A stretch of 8,102 nt of DNA from assembly GCA_900552085.1 (NCBI GenBank), contig URYB01000112.1, forward strand, positions 1 through 8,102, written 5' to 3'. A model generated the notes under the pieces. That model did not search any database, was not told the DNA's origin, and saw nothing but the letters and a program-made list of their open reading frames with translations. Positions 1 to 4,763 of this stretch are shown here, piece after piece. Position 1 is the stretch's first letter. Every line of letters starts with the position of its first letter. The translations under genes were made by a program, and so were the position numbers. Origin of the DNA: an uncultured Lachnobacterium sp. Its GTDB lineage: Bacteria; Bacillota; Clostridia; Lachnospirales; Lachnospiraceae.

Positions 1-59
1 TCAATTTTATTTGTCATGGAAAATTCAGCGATATGCTATCGATTTGCCATTCAACATAA

Positions 60-188
60 TTATTTTACTATATATGCGAGCATATGACAACTATAAAATT
101 CATTACCAATAAACACCTCACATGATAAAAAATCTTTTTCGTTTACATAATCATTTTGTTTAATATTTATAGTTCCCGTACAGTTCAT
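60..188 (-). CDS. Small hypothetical ORF (42 aa), possibly the start of a frameshifted gene
   Basis: I do not recognise this protein. The ATG (186-188) directly abuts the TAA stop of the 197-aa gene upstream (TACTAAATG), a spacing typical of translational coupling. It begins MNCTGTINIKQNDY and ends with HMLAYIVK before a TAA. Immediately beyond the stop, another minus-strand frame reads NNYVEWQIDSISLNFP and then TGA at 14-16. One extra A in the AAAA run near 62-66 would explain the split, giving an original product of about 57 residues. The alternating hydrophobic/polar pattern suggests a small beta-rich protein, and its place in an immunity-type array suggests an immunity remnant. Both are inferences. 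It could also be a chance ORF, since short ORFs are common in AT-rich DNA. Confidence 0.4.
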   Translation of the reverse strand: MNCTGTINIKQNDYVNEKDFLSCEVFIGNEFYSCHMLAYIVK

Positions 189-782
189 TTAGTAGCCTAA
201 CAACTGTATTTTCACATCATCTTCTAACTTATCTTCAAAAACTTCCCCATACTCTCTAATTTGTCTCAGCGTTTCACCATAATAAGTTACTTCATTATAA
301 AATCTTTTGAACACAAATGGATTTTCTGTCCCTTGTTCTAATATGTATTTCTTACCGTTTTTATCCCAAAAGAAAATACTATACTTACCATCTTCACTTT
401 TCAATATATTAATTCTCTCTTCTTTGGGATCATTTACGGAATACGTCTTTTCATCTGCATATTGCTGCATCAAGATTCTTAGTTCTTCTACACTGGTAAC
501 TTCTCTAAATTCTCCTAAAAATGGATATTTAATATTTTCACTAAAATTACTCTTTAACCATAATGCAAAATTTCTTTTCATATCCACTTCTGATGTATAT
601 ATTTTTTTCTCCGTTTCCTTTCCTCTTTCACTAACATACAATCTATACTTTTGTTCCTTTTTTCTTAAAAAATATTGAATTTCAGAATCCAAATAGATAT
701 GGACTTCATTGTCACTTTCTACCAACTGAATGTCTTTACCTACATACTGCTTTAATTTTTCTAAATAATCATGATTAAACAT
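189..782 (-). CDS. Hypothetical protein (197 aa), probable orphan immunity protein of an LXG toxin cassette
   Basis: No family is recognised with certainty. The protein is soluble, acidic/charged and rich in aromatic residues, with no signal peptide or membrane segment (it starts MFNHDYLEKLKQYVGKDIQL). It has segments such as QKYRLYVSERGK and GKYSIFFWDKNGKK that look like beta-hairpin strands. Its start overlaps the end of the truncated LXG toxin gene (toxin stop 775-777, this ATG 780-782), with GGAG 10 nt upstream (793-796). In polymorphic toxin loci the gene directly after the toxin normally encodes the cognate immunity protein, which is the basis for the proposed role. Because the toxin domain has been lost, this would be an orphan immunity gene that could still protect against kin cells carrying the intact toxin. 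The reading frame is intact. The function is inferred from position only. Confidence 0.6.
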   Translation of the reverse strand: MFNHDYLEKLKQYVGKDIQLVESDNEVHIYLDSEIQYFLRKKEQKYRLYVSERGKETEKKIYTSEVDMKRNFALWLKSNFSENIKYPFLGEFREVTSVEELRILMQQYADEKTYSVNDPKEERINILKSEDGKYSIFFWDKNGKKYILEQGTENPFVFKRFYNEVTYYGETLRQIREYGEVFEDKLEDDVKIQLLGY

Positions 783-1053
783 TTATTCTTTTCTCCACTA
801 TTGCTATACTGCAGCATATTGTCCATAAGAGTTTGGCTGCCTTATAAAATTCTGCCACCATCGGTAAATGTCCCTCCGCAAGATATCCTTTGATTGCGTC
901 AGCCGATTGTCCTTTGAATGATGCGTCATTGGCAAATTCAAACAATGTTGAACTAAAATCACTCAGTTTTCCCAACACTTCTTGCAGATTAGGTGTATAT
1001 TTCCAAAAAAGATCATACATTTCACTATGCCTGATTACAAATCCATTTGCCAT
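775..1053 (-). pseudogene. Truncated LXG-domain polymorphic toxin (N-terminal fragment, 92 aa)
   Basis: The first roughly 70 residues look like the start of an LXG domain, the N-terminal export module of type VII-secreted antibacterial toxins in Firmicutes. It begins MANGFVIRHSEMYDLFWKY, has a helical segment, then the signature region SFKGQSADAIKGYLAEGHLP at residues 45-64, where FKG is the L-x-G motif. Complete LXG proteins run to several hundred residues and end in a variable toxin domain. Here LXG-like sequence stops around KLLW (residues 71-74) and is followed by TICCSIAIVEKRINV and a stop, which is not LXG-like. The toxin body is therefore missing, probably through an internal deletion that joined the 5' end to the region just before the immunity gene. 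A GAGGT box lies 9 nt before the ATG, so a short peptide may still be made. It is unlikely to be a working toxin. Confidence 0.7.
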
Positions 1054-1054
1054 A

Positions 1055-1117
1055 TCACTTTACCTCAGGGAACAGATCTGCCGTCAATGAATTTGCCACA
1101 TTCTCAATAGCTAGTGC
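1055..1117 (-). pseudogene. C-terminal scrap of a small gene upstream of the LXG fragment
   Basis: An open frame reads ALAIENVANSLTADLFPEVK and ends in TGA at 1055-1057, one base before the ATG of the LXG fragment. Its spacing and sense make it look like the last codons of the small helical (WXG100-like) partner gene that usually sits just upstream of LXG toxins. No start codon with a ribosome site is present, and the frame is closed by a TAG a short way further upstream, inside the neighbouring immunity-like gene. I infer that only the 3' end of a partner gene survived a recombination event that placed the immunity-like gene next to it. The fragment is too short to assign to a family. Confidence 0.4.
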
Positions 1118-1505
1118 ACATGGCGCATGGTGTCCACTTCTGAACAATACAATCTACATCTTTTAGTTCCACATATCTATAGAACTCATCTTTATCTCTC
1201 ATTGTCATATTGTATTTTTGTCCCAACAGCACATTACGTGTATAAAGCATAATTTTTCCCCCTTGAATAACAGAACCAATAAATGTATCACCTCCATAAA
1301 TTACCTCTGTTTCTTTTTCAAAGACACCTTCCACTTCATCTAATGTGATAATTTTCATGAATTTTTCTTCTTTTTCAGATATTCTTCTAAAACCTGCGCC
1401 TAATGATTTTATATCATCAGAGTATAATGCATAGCTTCCATCAGTCTTTTTTCGAAATTCATATTCTGTCCCCTTATATATTGCTATTTTTCCTAATGCA
1501 TTCAT
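1104..1505 (-). CDS. Immunity-like protein made of two ~60-residue repeats (133 aa)
   Basis: Cytosolic protein without signal or membrane segments. It contains a visible internal duplication. AIYKG at residues 8-12 matches VIYGG at 68-72. YALYSD (25-30) matches IMLYTR (85-90). FMKIITLDEVEGV (49-61) matches FYRYVELKDVDCI (108-120). The offset is a constant 59-60 residues, so the protein is a tandem repeat of one small probably alpha/beta unit. This layout and the location beside an LXG toxin remnant resemble small immunity proteins of polymorphic toxin arrays, but I cannot name the family. Start choice: ATG at 1505 with AGGAG about 8 nt upstream. The tail (TPCAMCTSY) is not part of the repeat and overlaps the scrap of the next gene, so the last codons may come from a recombination joint. 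The role as immunity protein is inference. Confidence 0.6.
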   Translation of the reverse strand: MNALGKIAIYKGTEYEFRKKTDGSYALYSDDIKSLGAGFRRISEKEEKFMKIITLDEVEGVFEKETEVIYGGDTFIGSVIQGGKIMLYTRNVLLGQKYNMTMRDKDEFYRYVELKDVDCIVQKWTPCAMCTSY

Positions 1506-1530
1506 TTTATTAACTCCTATTCACCATTTT

Positions 1531-1700
1531 TCAAGTTTTCCCGTTTAACGAATCAATGCAATAAACCCATTCGTCACAATTTTTGATTACAATCAAATTG
1601 TGTGGCAAACCATATGTCCTATACTTCAATATTCCATAATAAACTTTAAATTTCTTTACTATTTTCGTCAATTGTACTTTTGACCTAATTTCTTTAAAAA
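1531..1700 (-). pseudogene. Fragment resembling a SUKH/SMI1-KNR4-type immunity protein
   Basis: The frame ending in TGA at 1531-1533 contains AFFKEIRSKVQLTKIVKKF and then GLPHNLIVIKNCDEWVYCID. The latter resembles the GLP-x-N-hydrophobic strand followed by CDEWVYCLD seen in SUKH (SMI1/KNR4) superfamily immunity proteins. That resemblance is from memory and is moderate. The frame can be extended to a TTG at 1761, but that stretch runs straight through the stem and T-tract of the murA terminator and has no ribosome binding site, so it is not a real N-terminus. SUKH proteins are usually about 120-200 residues, so both ends appear lost. The stop lies 25 nt before the next gene. Probably a decayed immunity gene. 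It could instead be an unrelated short hypothetical gene. Confidence 0.45.
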
Positions 1701-1718
1701 ATGCCAAATCCACGGCAT
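1696..1718 (-). terminator. Weak second terminator-like hairpin after murA
   Basis: On the minus strand, arms ATGCC and GGCAT (1701-1705 and 1714-1718) enclose an 8-nt loop and run into TTTTTT. The stem is only 5 bp, so it may be a weak backup to the strong terminator about 20 nt upstream, or chance. Confidence 0.3.
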
Positions 1719-1729
1719 AAATCAGAGTC

Positions 1730-1758
1730 AAAAAAATCCGTGGCATATGCCACGGATT
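1730..1758 (-). terminator. Rho-independent terminator of the murA transcription unit
   Basis: A perfect 24-nt palindrome at 1735-1758 (half-site AATCCGTGGCAT) is followed on the minus strand by a run of seven T (1730-1736, partly overlapping the stem base). It lies 26 nt past the murA stop. The GC-rich inner stem (CCGTGGC/GCCACGG) and T-tract are those of an intrinsic terminator acting leftwards. No T-tract follows in the plus direction. Confidence 0.9.
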
Positions 1759-1784
1759 CAATCACGTTTTAATTTCTTTTTTCC

Positions 1785-3077
1785 TTATGAAACCTTCAAT
1801 ATAAACTTTTGAATTTCTTTTTCGTCGGACACTTTCTCAATCTGTGCGCCTACCCCTCTGAGTTTGCGCTCCAGTTCTTCATATCCTCGCTCAATGTAAT
1901 AAATATCATCAATAACTGTGATGCCTTCTGCGACAAGTCCGGCAATCACTAATGCTGCTCCTGCACGCAGATCCGGCGCATTCACACGCGCTCCGGTATA
2001 ACGGGATACGCCTCTGATGATGGCAATGTTTCCTTCTACCTGAATATCGGCTCCCATTCGAGTCAGCTCATCCACATACTTGAAACGATTCTCAAAGATG
2101 CTTTCTGTCACGGTGCTTGTTCCCTCGGCAATTCCAAGTATAACTGCCATCTGTGGCTGCATATCTGTCGGAAATCCCGGATAAGCAAGTGTTGTCACCT
2201 GTGTATGACGCAGCTTTCCATCAGAAATGATACGGACCGCATCATCAAACTCTTCTACCTTACATCCAGCCTCGATCAGCTTGGCTGTGGTTGCTTCCAA
2301 ATGCTTTGGAATAACATCTTTTACAAGTACATCGCCGCCTGCTGCTGCAACTGCGAACATGAACGTTCCTGCCTCAATCTGATCCGGAATAATGGAATAT
2401 TCTGTCTTGTGAAGCTTCTCCACTCCTACAATTCGAATCACATCGGTTCCGGCACCACGAATATTTGCACCCATACTGTTCAGGAAGTTTGCCACATCAA
2501 CGACATGCGGCTCTTTCGCTGCATTCTCGATGACAGTCTTTCCCTCAGCCATCGCTGCTGCCATCATAATATTAATGGTTGCACCAACGGATACTTTATC
2601 CATATAAATGTGTGTTCCGCTCAGGCGCTCAGCTTCTGCCACGACAAGTCCATGAGCAATATCAACCGTTGCTCCCATCGCACGGAATCCCTTGATATGC
2701 AGATCGATCGGACGGCTTCCGATATCACATCCACCCGGAAGTGCCACTTCTGCTTTCTTATATTTTCCAAGTAACGCACCGATCAGATAATACGATGCAC
2801 GAATACGACGAATGAACTCATTGTCCACACTTACGTCGCGTATAAATGAACCATTGATTTTTACTTTGTGCGCATCGACGCGGTCTACTTTTGCGCCGAT
2901 CTCTTCAATTGCCTGTAACAAAACATTGATGTCCCGTACATTCGGCAAATTCTCTATGGTAACGGTCTCATCCGTCATAATTGATGCCGCAAGAATCGCA
3001 AGAGCCGCATTCTTTGCTCCACCAATCTCAATTTCACCATTCAGTCTGTTTCCGCCTTTGATCACGTACTGTTCCAT
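1785..3077 (-). CDS. murA: UDP-N-acetylglucosamine 1-carboxyvinyltransferase (MurA)
   Basis: Cytosolic enzyme catalysing the first committed step of peptidoglycan synthesis, transfer of enolpyruvate from PEP to UDP-GlcNAc. At 430 residues the protein is full length for the EPSP-synthase-like fold with two inverse alpha/beta domains. Key residues are visible. GGAKNAAL carries Lys22. RRIRASYYLIGALLG (90-104) is the conserved Arg-rich helix. LPGGCDIGSRPIDLHIKG carries the catalytic/fosfomycin-target Cys117. YPGFPTDMQPQ carries the catalytic Asp305. LRAGAALVIAGL carries Arg371. The active-site Cys is present, so the Cys-to-Asp form of fosfomycin resistance is absent. Start: ATG at 3077 with GAGGTG just upstream. 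Many Firmicutes have two MurA paralogues, and I cannot tell from one window which this is. It is the last gene of the operon, 36 nt after the kinase gene and before a strong terminator. Confidence 0.96.
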   Translation of the reverse strand: MEQYVIKGGNRLNGEIEIGGAKNAALAILAASIMTDETVTIENLPNVRDINVLLQAIEEIGAKVDRVDAHKVKINGSFIRDVSVDNEFIRRIRASYYLIGALLGKYKKAEVALPGGCDIGSRPIDLHIKGFRAMGATVDIAHGLVVAEAERLSGTHIYMDKVSVGATINIMMAAAMAEGKTVIENAAKEPHVVDVANFLNSMGANIRGAGTDVIRIVGVEKLHKTEYSIIPDQIEAGTFMFAVAAAGGDVLVKDVIPKHLEATTAKLIEAGCKVEEFDDAVRIISDGKLRHTQVTTLAYPGFPTDMQPQMAVILGIAEGTSTVTESIFENRFKYVDELTRMGADIQVEGNIAIIRGVSRYTGARVNAPDLRAGAALVIAGLVAEGITVIDDIYYIERGYEELERKLRGVGAQIEKVSDEKEIQKFILKVS

Positions 3078-3113
3078 ATCTCACCTCAAAAATGAAATGC
3101 CCCTACTAATATA

Positions 3114-3644
3114 CTATTCGTTACTTTTGCGATTGTTATTCATTAATTCCAGTTTCTCAATAATTTGTTCCACTGTCTGTTCTACATTCAGTCCTTCTTC
3201 GGATATCCGGATATCTGCATACTGCTCATATAACGGGGTGCGCTCCAAAAACAGGTCATGAAGATCCTGACCCTCTTTTAAAACAACTCCACGCCCCTTT
3301 ATATCAGCAAGACGCTTCTCCAAAGCAGCATACGGTACCTCCAGATACAGGATTGTTCCAATCTCTGAAAGATGTGCCATGGCTTCTTTGCCATACACTA
3401 CGCTGCCTCCAGTCGCAATGATTGCGTGATGTGCCTCGATGGATGCATTGACCCGATTCTCGACTTCGATGAATCCATCGGTACCTTCCTGAGCAATAAT
3501 CTCCCGTAAGAGTCTGCCTTCCTGCTCCTGGATCACCAGATCCGCATCTACGAACTGATATCCCAGTACCTTTGCAAGGATAACGCCGACGGTGCTTTTA
3601 CCCACCCCCGGCATTCCAATTAACACAATATTATCTTTCAACAT
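3114..3644 (-). CDS. Shikimate kinase family protein (AroK-like) with altered substrate-site residues
   Basis: P-loop kinase of 176 residues, the usual length for shikimate kinase, which phosphorylates shikimate at the 3-OH in aromatic amino acid synthesis. Visible motifs are Walker A GMPGVGKST (10-18), FVDADLVI with Asp33/Asp35, ATGGSVVY (77-84), the lid segment IKGRGVVLKEG with Arg118, and ERTPLYEQYADIRI with Arg135. Compared with well-studied shikimate kinases, the Arg of the FR..E motif that grips the shikimate carboxylate is Ile59 (GFIEVEN), and the third Gly of the GGG motif is Ser81. ATP-binding parts are intact. The protein may be a divergent AroK or a paralogue with another substrate, so I leave the symbol blank. 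Its ATG shares one base with the stop of the upstream foldase gene (TAATG), which implies translational coupling. murA follows 36 nt later. Confidence 0.85.
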   Translation of the reverse strand: MLKDNIVLIGMPGVGKSTVGVILAKVLGYQFVDADLVIQEQEGRLLREIIAQEGTDGFIEVENRVNASIEAHHAIIATGGSVVYGKEAMAHLSEIGTILYLEVPYAALEKRLADIKGRGVVLKEGQDLHDLFLERTPLYEQYADIRISEEGLNVEQTVEQIIEKLELMNNNRKSNE

Positions 3645-4690
3645 TATTCTGTGCTCTCTTCGCTCTCTGTGGACGCATTCGGATCCTGCTGCGTGAGGGA
3701 GTTACTAAATTCAATTTTTGCTAATGCTTTCTTCACTACCTTCCAGCCATCGTCTTTCTGCCAGCCACTCAGTACTTCCTTGTATAAATCGTCCTTTCTC
3801 TGGTCGATAATACTCTGACGGTTCTTCTCGGTTGCATCCTTGTCCGTATCACTGTCAATACGAACGAAGTACTCTGCATCATCTGTCTCGATCAGTCCGG
3901 AAGTCTCTCCTTCCTTCAGATCGTCGAGTGCCTTCTTTACATCGTCTCCCAATGTATCGTTATCTGCATCATAAGTTCCGGTTGTTGTCTCATAATCATG
4001 TGCTTTTGCAACACTCTCAAGTGTGGCACCGTCTGCTTTCAGCTCGTCTGCCATCTCGGATGCTGTCTTCTTGATCGCAGCAACTTCATCATCGGTATAA
4101 TTAACAAACTGATAGTTCTCATCGGTATGTCCGTTGGTTGCAATCTTGATCATGGTGTAAGCACGCATATTGGCTTCATCATCCGAAACATTTGTGTCTA
4201 CATCTGTTTCAATTGCATCCTTCATTTTGTCTCTTACTGCATAAAGTGTAAGAATCTCTTCAACAATATCCTGTGTTGCTCCCATCTCCTTGATTGCTTC
4301 TTTGGAGTTGGAATCCATAAACTTCTGCGCTGCCTCTTTGATTGCAGTCTTATCATCATCGGAAAGCTCCACATTATAATCTTTCATGTGTGCCTGCAGC
4401 GTATACATCTCATGCAATGTCTCCATCGCCTGATCCTTGACGGTTTCTTCCAATGTAGTACCGTCTCCGGAAATATCCTTGCTCCAGATATCGCTGGTCT
4501 GGAGATATGCCTTGTATACATCCTCCATCGTTGCCTGCTCATAACGGCAGTAGAAATTTGCAACACCAAGTGTAACGGTCTGTCCATTCATGCTTGCTGC
4601 TGTAGCATCTTTATTTATACCGCATCCGCTCATGGATGTAGCGCACAGTGCGGCTGCTAATATAAAAGCTGTAATTTTTTTCGCTCTCAT
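3644..4690 (-). CDS. PrsA/SurA-like lipoprotein foldase with degenerate parvulin domain
   Basis: Predicted lipoprotein of 348 residues, anchored on the outer face of the membrane. The basic start MRAKK and a hydrophobic stretch (6-19) lead to the lipobox MSGC with Cys23 as the lipidated residue. Residues 30-160 form a helical SurA/PrsA-type chaperone region. Residues 175-280 look like a parvulin (PpiC) module (RAYTMIKI..., then LKEGETSGLIETDDAEYFVRID), followed by a helix and a Ser/Glu-rich tail. The module lacks the usual parvulin signatures: the RASHIL histidine is replaced in RAYTMI, and no GGDLG-W-F segment is seen. Prolyl isomerase activity is therefore doubtful and the protein may act as a holdase/foldase for secreted proteins. 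Start: ATG at 4690 with a perfect AGGAGG at 4695-4700. It is the first gene of the operon with the kinase and murA. Confidence 0.85.
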   Translation of the reverse strand: MRAKKITAFILAAALCATSMSGCGINKDATAASMNGQTVTLGVANFYCRYEQATMEDVYKAYLQTSDIWSKDISGDGTTLEETVKDQAMETLHEMYTLQAHMKDYNVELSDDDKTAIKEAAQKFMDSNSKEAIKEMGATQDIVEEILTLYAVRDKMKDAIETDVDTNVSDDEANMRAYTMIKIATNGHTDENYQFVNYTDDEVAAIKKTASEMADELKADGATLESVAKAHDYETTTGTYDADNDTLGDDVKKALDDLKEGETSGLIETDDAEYFVRIDSDTDKDATEKNRQSIIDQRKDDLYKEVLSGWQKDDGWKVVKKALAKIEFSNSLTQQDPNASTESEESTE

Positions 4691-4700
4691 AATTCCTCCT

Positions 4701-4731
4701 AAAAATATGCTCTATTTTGAGCATTTGCTCA
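4701..4731 (-). promoter_or_regulatory. Overlapping alternative hairpins in the foldase-gene leader
   Basis: On the minus strand, TGAGCA (4726-4731) can pair with TGCTCA (4718-4723). The overlapping arm ATGCTC (4719-4724) can instead pair with GAGCAT (4707-4712), and that second hairpin is followed by ATTTTT, immediately before the AGGAGG. The two pairings exclude each other. The second could serve as a weak terminator for mfd read-through or as an attenuator. The first could be a protein-binding dyad near the transcription start. Stems are only 6 bp, so the function is unproven. Confidence 0.4.
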
Positions 4732-4734
4732 TAT

Positions 4735-4763
4735 ATTATAGTGCTTTTTCCCTTAACTAGCAA
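4735..4763 (-). promoter_or_regulatory. Sigma-A type promoter for the foldase-kinase-murA operon
   Basis: Read on the minus strand, a perfect -10 box TATAAT (4735-4740) is preceded by exactly 17 bp and a -35 box TTGCTA (4758-4763, 4 of 6 matches to TTGACA). The -35 box overlaps the last codons of mfd (its TAG stop is 4757-4759). Transcription would start near 4728, giving a leader of about 40 nt. Confidence 0.75.

Noticed and set aside
72..85. Short dyad ATATGC-ga-GCATAT as terminator or operator
   Set aside because: Arms are short and AT-rich, no T-run follows on the minus strand, and it lies inside the small ORF. Chance is likely in AT-rich DNA.
307..678. Plus-strand open frame of 123 codons with hydrophobic, Ser/Leu-rich product
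   Set aside because: It is antisense to the 197-aa gene, which has a proper ribosome site and operon-like spacing. The hydrophobic product arises from the A-rich sense strand.
1..1730. Insertion sequence or prophage origin for the AT-rich region
   Set aside because: I found no transposase or integrase coding sequence and no terminal inverted or direct repeats. The content fits a toxin/immunity array instead.
3998..4660. Long plus-strand open frame (220 codons) opposite the foldase gene
   Set aside because: It is antisense to a well-supported lipoprotein gene, is rich in Cys/His/Ile as expected of a shadow frame, and has no ribosome site or recognisable domain.
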